Assembly (NCBI RefSeq): GCF_029968015.1
Contig: NZ_JASCIS010000044.1
Span: 1-64,000 of the forward strand
Direction of reading: 5' to 3'
From: Streptomyces luteolus
GTDB lineage: Bacteria > Actinomycetota > Actinomycetes > Streptomycetales > Streptomycetaceae
Length of the DNA stretch: 64,000 bases
Below are positions 16,985-25,411 of this stretch, one piece after another (within the stretch, counting starts at the first letter, position 1; every line of letters starts with the position of its first letter). The translations under genes were made by a program, and so were the position numbers. The notes under the pieces were generated by a model that was given only the letters and a program-made list of their open reading frames with translations, ran no database searches and had not been told where the DNA came from.

Positions 16985-17986
16985 TCAGTCGGTCGTCAGG
17001 TCCGTGCGCAGCACCAACCGCTTGCCGCGCAGTTCGCCGCGCTCCATGCGCTGGTGCGCCTCCCGGGCCGCGCTCAGCGGGAGCGTCTCCGTCACCCGCG
17101 GGCGCAGCCTCTTCTCGGCGAGCAGCCGGTTGATCGACACCGCGGCCGCCGCCAACTCCCCGGTGGAGGCGTGGGAGATGACGAAGCCGAGGACCGAGGC
17201 GTCCTTCATGAAGAACGGCCCCGCCGGCAGCACCGGCCGGGACCGCACGCCGGCGAGCAGCACGATCCGGCCGCGCGGCGCGATCAGCTCGACCGCGCGC
17301 TCCAGGTCGTGGTCGCCGAACGTGTCGATGTGCAGGTCGACTCCGATGCCGCCCGTCAACTCCCGTACTTTCACGGCCAGTTGGGGATCGTGGTAGTCGA
17401 CCACGCCGACCACGCCGGCCGCGCCGAGCGCGCGTACGTACTCCATGTCCCGCGGGTTGCACGTCGCGACGACCCGCGCCCCCGCGTCGACCGCCATGGC
17501 GACCAGAGCGCTGCCGACGTTGCCCGCGGCCCCGCCGACGAAGACCGTCTCGCCGGGCCGCACCCTGCCGTGGGCGAACAGTGCGAGGTGCGCCGTGCCC
17601 GCCGGGTGCGCGACGGCGACCGCGTCGGCCGGGTCCACGCCCTCGGGCAGGTGGTAGAGCCGGTCCGCGGCCACCACGACCTGCTCGGCCGCGGCACCCT
17701 GCCGGCCCTCGTGCCCGAGGCTGTTGGACCACACCAGGTCACCGACGGCGAAGCCGTGCGCACCGGGACCGGCCTGGGCGACCCGGCCGACCATGTCCCG
17801 GCTGACGACGAACGGGAACGGCAGCGGGGTGCTGAACACCCCCTTGCGTACGAAGGTGTCCACGGGGTTGACCGTGGTCGCGAGGGTGTCGACGAGGACG
17901 TCGGTGGGGCCGGGCACGGGACTGGGCAGCTCGCCGAACCGGATGCCCTCCGGCGGGCCGAGCTCCTCGATATAGGCAGCACGCAT
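16985..17986 (-). CDS. Quinone-oxidoreductase-like MDR enzyme
   Basis: A zinc-independent medium-chain dehydrogenase/reductase of 333 residues (quinone oxidoreductase/QorA type). The substrate domain opens with RAAYIEELGPPEGIRFGE. The NADPH-binding motif VFVGGAAGNVGSALVAMA lies mid-protein, and zinc-ligand cysteines are absent. It would reduce quinones or enones with NADPH. The ATG at 17986 has no good RBS. A 10-codon leader ORF with a strong RBS ends 4 nt upstream, and an in-frame GTG exists at 18004. The SRPBCC gene follows downstream. Confidence 0.85.
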   Translation of the reverse strand: MRAAYIEELGPPEGIRFGELPSPVPGPTDVLVDTLATTVNPVDTFVRKGVFSTPLPFPFVVSRDMVGRVAQAGPGAHGFAVGDLVWSNSLGHEGRQGAAAEQVVVAADRLYHLPEGVDPADAVAVAHPAGTAHLALFAHGRVRPGETVFVGGAAGNVGSALVAMAVDAGARVVATCNPRDMEYVRALGAAGVVGVVDYHDPQLAVKVRELTGGIGVDLHIDTFGDHDLERAVELIAPRGRIVLLAGVRSRPVLPAGPFFMKDASVLGFVISHASTGELAAAAVSINRLLAEKRLRPRVTETLPLSAAREAHQRMERGELRGKRLVLRTDLTTD

Positions 17987-17990
17987 GGGC

Positions 17991-18023
17991 CTAGAAACAC
18001 ACACGACGTACGGGAGGTGCCAT
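17991..18023 (-). CDS. Ten-residue leader ORF upstream of MDR gene
   Basis: A short ORF, MAPPVRRVCF, has AGGAGA about 8 nt before its ATG, better than anything in front of the MDR gene itself. Its stop is 4 nt from the MDR ATG, so it may feed ribosomes to that start or act as an attenuator. It could be fortuitous if the MDR gene starts at GTG 18004. Confidence 0.35.
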   Translation of the reverse strand: MAPPVRRVCF

Positions 18024-18127
18024 CGGCCGATCTCCTCTCTGTCAGGTCGAGCAGGTCACGTCGCGGCACCTGACGGAGAAGGCAGGCGGGCGTTGGGCGG
18101 GCCCGTGCCCGCGCAGAGGGTGGGGTG

Positions 18128-18577
18128 ATGCGGAGTCCTCAGCCCCTCGAAACCGTTGATGTCGTCCCCGGCAGCCCGCGCATGCGCGACGACGTGCGGC
18201 CGCTGCTGTGTGCGTTGCGGCCCGCCCTGACCGAGGACGCCTTCGACCGGTTCGCCGTCGAGGCGTACGGGCAGGGGCTGGTGTTCACCGCCGCGTACGG
18301 GGCCGACGGGGCGTGTGCGGCGGTGGCGACGCATCGCACGCTGGCCACCAGCCGGGGGCGGATCCTCCAGGTCGACGATCTCGTCACGGATGCCGGGCGC
18401 AGGTCGGGCGGGGTCGGTGCGCGGCTCTTCGACGTGCTGGTCGAGCGGGCGCGGGCCGCCGGGTGCGACGGGGTCGAACTCGACTCCGGTGTCACCAACG
18501 TGGCGGCGCACCGCTTCTACCATGCGCGCCGGATGAGTATTGCCGCGCTGCACTTCCGGTTCGACGTGCGGGCCTGA
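18128..18577 (+). CDS. GNAT-family N-acetyltransferase
   Basis: A 149-residue GCN5-related acetyltransferase. The acetyl-CoA pyrophosphate loop reads RRSGGVGARLFDVLVERA (about residues 96-113). The C-terminal NVAAHRFYHARRM holds the family's conserved Tyr. Substrate is not readable. ATG follows GAGGGTGGGG. It stands alone, divergent from the MDR gene and convergent with the IS701-like gene, with a perfect hairpin between them. Confidence 0.85.
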   Translation: MRSPQPLETVDVVPGSPRMRDDVRPLLCALRPALTEDAFDRFAVEAYGQGLVFTAAYGADGACAAVATHRTLATSRGRILQVDDLVTDAGRRSGGVGARLFDVLVERARAAGCDGVELDSGVTNVAAHRFYHARRMSIAALHFRFDVRA

Positions 18578-18590
18578 CGCGTCTTCCTGG

Positions 18591-18637
18591 CCTCAATCGC
18601 CGGAGGGGCTGAATTTCAGCCCCTCCGGCGATTGAGG
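18591..18637. terminator. Perfect 23-bp inverted repeat (terminator / interspersed repeat)
   Basis: Two perfect 23-bp arms (18591-18613, 18615-18637) around a single T. The half-site CAGCCCCTCCGGCGATTGAGGA recurs in variant form near 37893 and 48778. It lies between convergent genes and would terminate transcription in both directions, but it also belongs to a dispersed extragenic repeat family. Confidence 0.8.
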
Positions 18638-18684
18638 AGACCCGTCCGGCGAGGACTTCGGGAAGGGGCGGGGAGGGGGAAGCC

Positions 18685-19821
18685 TCAGCACGCCTGCCGC
18701 AGCTGCGGGGCGGCACTCACCCCGGACAGCACCGACACCGTATGCGCCGCCGACGCCAGTGTCGTGTGCCGGTGCCAGCCGCTGTACGAGCGGCCGACGT
18801 AGTCGCGGATGCCGACCTGCGCGGTGACCTCGTCGAAGTCCTGGTCGACCCGCCGGGCGAAGCCCGTCAGGCGCAGGGCCGCCGCCGTCGGGTGGGGCAG
18901 GTCGGTCAGCCACAGCTCGGCGGGCTCGCGCCGGCCCGGCGCCGTGATCCCGACGAGCGAGAGCGGCGCCCCGCCCGGCCCCGTACCCGGGACGCGTACG
19001 CCGACCGACGCGACGAGCGCGGTGCGGGCCACCGGGCGGAACAGGGCGCGGGCCGCCTGCATGATCTCCGGTGCGGTCATCCGGCGGGCGCTGTGCCCGG
19101 TCAGCGCCGGGTCGTTGACGGTGAGCGGCAGTTCGCCGTGCACCCGCACCATCGAGGGCAGGCCCTGCGCGTGCAGGCCCAGGACGGTGGCGACCGGGTC
19201 GGCCTCGTCGATGTCGACGACCACCGGCAGCGGCGGCAGCTCCCAGTCGACGAGGCTCTCGCTGCAGGCCGTCAGAACGCAGTCGCTGATCGTCTCGGGC
19301 TCCGCCTCGTACGGGATGGACGCCTGGTTGCGGCGCAGGCCGTCCTTGATCCACACCTGGGGCAGGAAGAGCCGCCAGTTCAGCGGCGCCGTGACGGTGT
19401 CCGCGACACCCCAGACGCCGATGGCGCGCTGGGCGTTGAGGGCCTGGCCCTCGTCGGCGGAGAAGTACCGGCTCACCCCCACCGAGTGCCGACCCACCTT
19501 CGGGATCGTCATGGGCCGGGCGACATAGGCCTGCGGCGGCGCGGAGCGCATCAGGTACTCGGCCATGGCCCGGCGCACCGGGATCCAGTCCCAGGTGGAG
19601 CTGCAGATGAAGTGGTGCAGGCTCTGGCCGGTGCTGCTGCCGCCGATCAGCGCCGCCATGTTCCGTATGGACTTGCGGCCGTGGGTGGAGAGCAGCCCGT
19701 GGATGTACTCGGTGCCCCGCCGGCGCTGGTCGCTGCGGCGCAGGGAGGCGAACAGCGGGGCGCACAGGTCCTGGAGCGCGTCGTGGAGCACCGCTTCGGG
19801 GTGAATGAGAGCAGTACTCAT
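18685..19821 (-). CDS. IS701-like DDE transposase homologue (orphan)
   Basis: A 378-residue protein resembling IS701-family transposases (DDE_5 fold). The N-terminal half has LCAPLFASLRRSDQRRRG, the RKSIRNMAALIGG signature and SSTWDWIPVRRAMAEYL. The middle contains VVVDIDEADP. No inverted repeats or target duplications flank it. Orphan copies like this recur within Streptomyces gene clusters. The first Asp of the expected triad, normally a WVIDDTGF-type context, is not clear here, so it may be inactive or domesticated. ATG follows GAGGAGGCAC. It is divergent from the ispH operon. Confidence 0.7.
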   Translation of the reverse strand: MSTALIHPEAVLHDALQDLCAPLFASLRRSDQRRRGTEYIHGLLSTHGRKSIRNMAALIGGSSTGQSLHHFICSSTWDWIPVRRAMAEYLMRSAPPQAYVARPMTIPKVGRHSVGVSRYFSADEGQALNAQRAIGVWGVADTVTAPLNWRLFLPQVWIKDGLRRNQASIPYEAEPETISDCVLTACSESLVDWELPPLPVVVDIDEADPVATVLGLHAQGLPSMVRVHGELPLTVNDPALTGHSARRMTAPEIMQAARALFRPVARTALVASVGVRVPGTGPGGAPLSLVGITAPGRREPAELWLTDLPHPTAAALRLTGFARRVDQDFDEVTAQVGIRDYVGRSYSGWHRHTTLASAAHTVSVLSGVSAAPQLRQAC

Positions 19822-20063
19822 GTGCCTCCTCGGTCGTTCTGATTCCACGCCGTGCGGTCGCTCGATTCACGCCGTGCTGACCGCTCCACATTAGGAATCG
19901 GAAGGCGCCTTGATGAATGACAAGCCCATGGCAAGGTTCAGCGGTTGGGGTGCTTGTCAGGCGTGACTGGTTCGGGTCCGTGCGTATTCCATTGGTTGAC
20001 CGCGGCGCATCTGAACAGCACAGTCGATGCCGGGAGTTGACCTCGTAGCCGAGACGGGTGGAA

Positions 20064-21014
20064 ATGGGACGCAAAAAGAAAGTGATTCTCGCGGAACCGC
20101 GCAGCTTCTGCGCCGGTGTGCGTCGTGCCATATCGATCATCGAGCTCGCACTCGAGCGCCACGGCACCCCGCTCTACGTACGCAAGGAGATCGTGCACAA
20201 CCACTACGTGGTGCGGCAGTTGGAGCGGCGCGGAGTGATCTTCGTGGACTCCGAGGACGAGGTGCCCGAGGGCGCGGTGTGCGTGTTCTCCGCGCACGGC
20301 GTCTCGCCCCAGGTGCGCAGTAACGCGCAGGCCCGCCGGCTCGACGTCATCGACGCGACCTGCCCGCTGGTCTCCAAGGTGCACCAGCAGGCCAGGCGGT
20401 TCGCCCGGGAGGACCGCACGGTGCTGCTCGTCGGGCACTCCGGGCACGAGGAGGTCGAGGGCACCTTCGGGCACGCCCCCGACCGGACGCTGATCGTGGA
20501 GACGGTGGCGGACGCCGAGCTGCTCGACCTGCCCGCCGACACACCGGTCGGCTATCTCACGCAGACCACGCTCTCGGTGGACGAGACCCGCGACATCATC
20601 GACGTCCTGCGGAGCAAGTTCACCGATCTGCAGGGTCCGGGAACCGATGACATCTGCTTCGCGAGCCAGAACAGGCAGGACGCCGTGAAGGCGGTCGTGC
20701 CGGAATCCGATCTGTTCCTCGTGGTCGGGTCCCGGAATTCCAGCAATTCGCTGCGCATGGTCGAGGTGGCCGAGCGTCTCGGTGTCACGTCCTATCTGGT
20801 TCCGGATGTCACGGAATTCGACGAGAGCTGGCTCGAAGGCGTTTCCGTGGTCGGCGTGAGTGCGGGTGCGAGTGCCCCGGAAATTCTCGTGGACCAACTC
20901 ATCGAAAGGCTCGCGGACTTCGGTTACCGCGATATCGAGATCGAGCAGGTGGCGCAGGAGGACGTGGTCTTCCATCCGCCGGCGCGGCTCATCCAAGGGG
21001 CGAACGCCGGCTGA
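20064..21014 (+). CDS. ispH: 4-hydroxy-3-methylbut-2-enyl diphosphate reductase
   Basis: IspH, last enzyme of the MEP pathway, makes IPP and DMAPP from HMBPP with a [4Fe-4S] cluster. The 316 residues carry all three cluster cysteines: FCAGVRRAI near residue 14, ATCPLVSKVHQQ near 98 and ICFASQNRQDA near 198. They also carry the substrate-binding SRNSSNSLRM. The start is taken at ATG 20064; a GTG two codons upstream is possible. It heads a dedicated isoprenoid operon with a polyprenyl diphosphate synthase, dxs and ispG, which indicates a cluster copy that boosts precursor supply. Confidence 0.95.
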   Translation: MGRKKKVILAEPRSFCAGVRRAISIIELALERHGTPLYVRKEIVHNHYVVRQLERRGVIFVDSEDEVPEGAVCVFSAHGVSPQVRSNAQARRLDVIDATCPLVSKVHQQARRFAREDRTVLLVGHSGHEEVEGTFGHAPDRTLIVETVADAELLDLPADTPVGYLTQTTLSVDETRDIIDVLRSKFTDLQGPGTDDICFASQNRQDAVKAVVPESDLFLVVGSRNSSNSLRMVEVAERLGVTSYLVPDVTEFDESWLEGVSVVGVSAGASAPEILVDQLIERLADFGYRDIEIEQVAQEDVVFHPPARLIQGANAG

Positions 21015-21039
21015 CCGGCCGGACAGAGAGGGGAGGCAC

Positions 21040-22083
21040 ATGATGACGACCGCGGTGACGGGCCGGGACACGGTGCGGCAGACCCGTACGGAGGTGCTGC
21101 GCCGGGCCGAGCGGCGACTCGGCGAGCTCCTGGCCGACGAACGCGCCCGCTGGAGCGGCGTGGACGAACGGGGAGCGGTCCCCGTGGACACGGTGACGTC
21201 CCTGGTCGACGCGGGCGGCAAGCGGCTGCGGCCCGCCTTCTGCGTCAGCGGCTACCTGGCCGCGGGCGGCGACCCGGACGGACCGCTCGTGGCGGACGCC
21301 GCCTCCGGCATCGAGCTGATCCACACGGGCGCGCTCCTGCACGACGACGTGCTCGACGCCTCCGAACTGCGGCGCGGCGCGGTGACCGCACACGTGAAGC
21401 ACGCCGCCGTGCACCAGCGGCGCGGCTGGCGCGGCGAGGCGCGCCGCTACGGCGAGGGCGTGGCCCTGATCTCCGGGGTGCTCGCCACCCTCTACGCCGA
21501 CCGCCTCACCCGCGGACTGCCGCCCGCGGCCCGCGACGTGTGGGGCGAGATGGTCACCGAGGTCCAGATCGGCCAGTACCTGGACGTCGCCGTGGCCGCG
21601 GAGGGCGTGATCGAGCCGGAGCTGTCCCGCTGGATCGCGATCTGCAAGTCCGGCCGCTACAGCATCACGCGCCCGCTGCTGCTCGGCGCCGCCCTCGCCG
21701 AACGCCCCGATCTGACCCCGGCGTTCGAGGAGTACGGGGAGGCCCTCGGCCTCGCCTTCCAGCTGCGCGACGACGTCATCGGCACCTTCGGCGACAGCAC
21801 GGTGGCGGGCAAGCCCGTCGGCGACCTGGAGCAGCACAAGATGACGCTGCTGCTCGCCGAGGCCGCCGAGCGCGACCCCGAGGTGCGCCGCCTGGTGAAC
21901 CGCCCCGAGTGGGACACCGAGGCGCTGCACGGGCTGCTCGGCGAGAGCCGGACCCGGATCGAGGCGCGCATCGACGCCCTCGTGGAACGCGCCCGGGCCG
22001 CCCTCGAATCGGCCGCGATCGACGCGGTGTGGCGGGACGAGCTCAATGAGATGGCCCTCGAAGTCGCCTACCGGAACCGGTGA
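21040..22083 (+). CDS. Polyprenyl diphosphate synthase (FPP/GGPP type)
   Basis: A trans-isoprenyl diphosphate synthase of 347 residues. The first Asp-rich motif is DDVLD in LIHTGALLHDDVLD. The second is DDVIGTFGD in FQLRDDVIGTFGD. GGKRLRP, which binds IPP, lies near the N terminus, and KTMT is replaced by QHKMTLL. It joins IPP units to an allylic diphosphate. Small residues precede the first motif, so C15-C20 or longer is plausible, but chain length cannot be fixed from sequence. GAGGGGAGGC precedes the ATG pair at 21040/21043. Its product is the likely donor for the UbiA enzyme at 33349. Confidence 0.92.
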   Translation: MMTTAVTGRDTVRQTRTEVLRRAERRLGELLADERARWSGVDERGAVPVDTVTSLVDAGGKRLRPAFCVSGYLAAGGDPDGPLVADAASGIELIHTGALLHDDVLDASELRRGAVTAHVKHAAVHQRRGWRGEARRYGEGVALISGVLATLYADRLTRGLPPAARDVWGEMVTEVQIGQYLDVAVAAEGVIEPELSRWIAICKSGRYSITRPLLLGAALAERPDLTPAFEEYGEALGLAFQLRDDVIGTFGDSTVAGKPVGDLEQHKMTLLLAEAAERDPEVRRLVNRPEWDTEALHGLLGESRTRIEARIDALVERARAALESAAIDAVWRDELNEMALEVAYRNR

Positions 22084-22087
22084 TCGG

Positions 22088-23944
22088 ATGACACTCCTGG
22101 AGACCGTCCACGGCCCGGAGAGCCTGCGGGGCCTTGAGCCGGACCAACTCGACGCCCTCGCCGAGGAGATCAGAGCGTTCCTCGTCGACCGGGTGTGCGC
22201 GAGCGGCGGCCACCTCGGCCCCAACCTGGGCGTCGTCGAGCTGACCCTCGCCCTGCACAGCGTCTTCGACTCGCCCCGCGACCGCCTGGTGTGGGACACG
22301 GGCCACCAGTCGTACGTCCACAAGATCGTGACCGGCCGGGCCGCCGGCTTCGACCGGCTGCGCAAGCGCGGCGGCCTGTCGGGCTACCCGAACCCGGCGG
22401 AGTCCGAGCACGACCTGGTCGAGAACTCGCACGCCTCGACGGCCCTCTCGTACGCCGACGGCCTGGCCCGCGCCGACGCCCACCAGGGCCGCACCGACCG
22501 CGCCGTGGTCGCCGTCATCGGTGACGGGGCGATGACCGGCGGCATGGCCTGGGAGGGGCTGAACAACATCGCCGGCGGTCCCGAACGGCCGCTGGTCATC
22601 GTGCTCAACGACAACCAGCGCTCGTACGCGCCCACCCGCGGCGGGTTCGCCGACCACCTCGGGGCGCTGCGCGCCGAGGCGCCGGGCCCCAACCTGTTCG
22701 AGCAGCTGGGTCTGGCCTACCTCGGCCCCGTGGACGGGCACGACGTGGCCGCGCTGCAGCGGGTGCTGCGGGAGGCGCGGGGCCTGGGCCGGCCCGTGGT
22801 CGTGCACGTGGTGACGGAGAAGGGCCGCGGCTTCGCGCCCACGGAGCGGAACGAGCTCGACCGCGGCCACGCGATCAAGCCCATGGACCCCGGGACGGGC
22901 AAGGCCCTCGCCTCCTCGGGCGGACCGTCGTTCACGTCCGTGTTCGGGCGGGAGATGGTCCGGATCGCGGAGCGCCGCCCGGACGTCGTGGCGGTGACGG
23001 CGGCCATGCTGGAGCCGACCGGGCTGCTGCCGATGCAGCAGCGCTTCCCGGACCGGGTCGTCGACGTGGGCATCGCCGAGCAGCACGCGGTCACCATGGC
23101 CGCGGGCATGTCCCTCGGCGGCACCCACCCGGTCGTCGCGATCTACTCGACCTTCGTCAACCGCGCGTTTGACCAGCTCCTGATGGACGTGGCGCTGCAC
23201 CGCAGGGCCGTCACCTTCGTCCTGGACCGCTCCGGCGTCACCGGAGACGACGGGCCCAGCCACAACGGCATGTGGGACCTGTCCGTCCTCCAGGTCGTGC
23301 CGGGGCTGCGGATGGCCGCCCCGCGTGACGGCGCCCGGCTCGCCGAACTCCTTCAGGAGGCCGTCGAGTGGCGGGACGGCCCGACCCTGGTGCGCTTCCC
23401 CAAGGGGGCGACGGGCGAGGACATCCCCGCCAAGGCGACGTTCGCCGGCACCGACGTCCTGCACCGGGCGGGACCGCTGGACGTGCTGATCGTCTCGGTC
23501 GGCGTGATGGCGCGGGTCGCGCTGCAGGTGGCCGAGGTGCTGTGGGCGCACGGCATCGGGGCGACGGTCGTCGACCCGCGCTGGGTGACGCCGGTCAACA
23601 CCACGCTCGCCGACATGGCGCGCCGGCACCGCTTCGCCATCACCGTCGAGGACAACAGCCGTACCGGCGGCGTGGGTTCGGCCATCGGGCAGTTCCTGCG
23701 CGACGAGGGCGTGCGGACGCCGCTGCGCGAGTTCGGCATCCCGCGGCGCTTCCTCGACCACGGCGGCCGGGCCGACGTCCTGTCGGCCTGCGGACTGACC
23801 GCACAGCACATCGCGCGGAGCGTGGTGGAGGAGATCAGCGGACCGGAGGAGGCCCGCATGAACGGCCTGGTGACCGATTTCGAGAGCGAGATGGCCCGCC
23901 TCATGGACGAGGAACGGGGCGAACGGGGAGGGGACACACGGTGA
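22088..23944 (+). CDS. dxs: 1-deoxy-D-xylulose-5-phosphate synthase
   Basis: Thiamine-diphosphate-dependent DXP synthase (618 residues), first step of the MEP pathway, condensing pyruvate and glyceraldehyde 3-phosphate. The ThDP motif is VIGDGAMTGGMAWEGLNNI with a downstream LNDN. The transketolase half has DVGIAEQHAVTMAAGM, and the C-terminal domain is complete. Length is near the usual 620-640. It follows the prenyl synthase by 4 nt and overlaps ispG by GTGA. Being in a secondary cluster, it is presumably a second copy next to a housekeeping one elsewhere. Confidence 0.95.
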   Translation: MTLLETVHGPESLRGLEPDQLDALAEEIRAFLVDRVCASGGHLGPNLGVVELTLALHSVFDSPRDRLVWDTGHQSYVHKIVTGRAAGFDRLRKRGGLSGYPNPAESEHDLVENSHASTALSYADGLARADAHQGRTDRAVVAVIGDGAMTGGMAWEGLNNIAGGPERPLVIVLNDNQRSYAPTRGGFADHLGALRAEAPGPNLFEQLGLAYLGPVDGHDVAALQRVLREARGLGRPVVVHVVTEKGRGFAPTERNELDRGHAIKPMDPGTGKALASSGGPSFTSVFGREMVRIAERRPDVVAVTAAMLEPTGLLPMQQRFPDRVVDVGIAEQHAVTMAAGMSLGGTHPVVAIYSTFVNRAFDQLLMDVALHRRAVTFVLDRSGVTGDDGPSHNGMWDLSVLQVVPGLRMAAPRDGARLAELLQEAVEWRDGPTLVRFPKGATGEDIPAKATFAGTDVLHRAGPLDVLIVSVGVMARVALQVAEVLWAHGIGATVVDPRWVTPVNTTLADMARRHRFAITVEDNSRTGGVGSAIGQFLRDEGVRTPLREFGIPRRFLDHGGRADVLSACGLTAQHIARSVVEEISGPEEARMNGLVTDFESEMARLMDEERGERGGDTR

Positions 23945-25119
23945 CGGTTGGTCTCGGGATACCCACACTGCGCCCGGAGGCGCAGCTGCCACCGCTGGCC
24001 GAGCGGCGCAAGTCCCGGCAGATCATGGTGGGTTCGGTGCCGGTGGGCGGTGACGCGCCCGTGTCGGTGCAGTCGATGACGACGACGGTGACGGCGGACG
24101 TCAACGCCACGCTGCAGCAGATCGCCGAACTCACCGCGTCCGGCTGCCAGATCGTACGGGTCGCGGTCCCCTCGACGGACGACGTGGAGGCGCTGCCCGC
24201 CATCGCGAGGAAGTCGCCGATCCCCGTGATCGCCGACATCCACTTCCAGCCCCGGTACGTCTTCGCGGCCATCGACGCGGGCTGTGCCGCCGTCCGCGTC
24301 AACCCGGGCAACATCAAGAAGTTCGACGACAAGGTCGGGGAGATCGCCAAGGAGGCGTCCAACGCGGGCATCCCGATCCGCATCGGCGTCAACGCCGGCT
24401 CCCTGGACCGCAGGCTCCTGGAGAAGTACGGGCGGGCGACGCCGGAGGCGCTGGTCGAGTCGGCGCTGTGGGAGTGCTCGCTGTTCGAGGAGCACGGCTT
24501 CCGCGACATCAAGATCTCGGTCAAGCACAACGACCCGGTCGTGATGATCGCCGCGTACCGGCTGCTCGCCCAGCGCTGTGACTATCCGCTGCACCTCGGC
24601 GTGACCGAGGCGGGCCCGGCCTTCCAGGGCACGGTCAAGTCGGCCGCCGCGTTCGGGGCGCTGCTGTCGGAGGGCATCGGCGACACCATCCGGGTTTCCC
24701 TGTCGGCGCCGCCCGTCGAGGAGGTCAAGGTCGGCACGCAGATCCTGGAGGCGCTCGCGCTGCGCGAGCGGGGCCTCGACATCGTCTCCTGCCCGTCGTG
24801 CGGGCGGGCCCAGGTGGACGTGCACACCCTGGCGGAGAAGGTCTCCGCCGCCCTGGAGGGATTCCCCGCCGCCCTGCGGGTCGCCGTCATGGGCTGTGTG
24901 GTGAACGGCCCCGGCGAGGCGCGGGAGGCCGACCTGGGCGTGGCGTCCGGCAACGGCAAGGGGCAGATCTTCGTCAAGGGCGAGGTGATCAAGACCGTGC
25001 CGGAGTCGCAGATCGTCGAGACACTGGTCGAGGAGGCGATGCGGATCGCCGAGGAGCGGGGCGAACTCGGGGGAGAGGCGGGAGAGGCGGGCGAGGTGGT
25101 CGTCACGCCGACCCCGTGA
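23941..25119 (+). CDS. ispG: 4-hydroxy-3-methylbut-2-enyl diphosphate synthase
   Basis: IspG (GcpE), 392 residues, converts MEcPP to HMBPP with a [4Fe-4S] cluster. The N-terminal TIM barrel is marked by VSVQSMTTTVTADVNAT and VRVNPGNIKKF. The cluster-binding C-terminal domain has IVSCPSCGRAQ and VMGCVVNGPGEA. The GTG start sits inside the dxs stop. The C terminus ends in a Gly/Glu-rich tail not typical of the core. A strong hairpin after the gene closes the operon. Confidence 0.95.
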   Translation: MTVGLGIPTLRPEAQLPPLAERRKSRQIMVGSVPVGGDAPVSVQSMTTTVTADVNATLQQIAELTASGCQIVRVAVPSTDDVEALPAIARKSPIPVIADIHFQPRYVFAAIDAGCAAVRVNPGNIKKFDDKVGEIAKEASNAGIPIRIGVNAGSLDRRLLEKYGRATPEALVESALWECSLFEEHGFRDIKISVKHNDPVVMIAAYRLLAQRCDYPLHLGVTEAGPAFQGTVKSAAAFGALLSEGIGDTIRVSLSAPPVEEVKVGTQILEALALRERGLDIVSCPSCGRAQVDVHTLAEKVSAALEGFPAALRVAVMGCVVNGPGEAREADLGVASGNGKGQIFVKGEVIKTVPESQIVETLVEEAMRIAEERGELGGEAGEAGEVVVTPTP

Positions 25120-25135
25120 TCCCGCGGCACAGCGC

Positions 25136-25170
25136 GCGACGGCCCGCCGGAGGTCCCGGCGGGCCGTCGC
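25136..25170 (+). terminator. Intrinsic terminator of the ispH-ispG operon
   Basis: A perfect 15-bp GC-rich stem (25136-25150 with 25156-25170) has a 5-nt loop and is followed by GTTTTG. An unusually AT-rich patch (CTATGCAAAAAGATAG) comes next. Confidence 0.9.
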
Positions 25171-25411
25171 GTTTTGACATTCTATGCAAAAAGATAGGGG
25201 GTTTTAGGCCATCGAGATCCGCCTCCAGGCATCCTCAACCTGGCTCGTACGCAGAGAAGTTGACCCCGAGACCGATCGGTGCCGCCCAGCTCGCGCTCCC
25301 TCCTCGTACTCCTCGTACGGCTGGATCCGTTCGCTCAAACGTCGGAGCGATCTAGCGTGACGTAACCGAGCCAGGCCCGTGGTAACCGATGAAGACCTGA
25401 GGGACGGCCCC

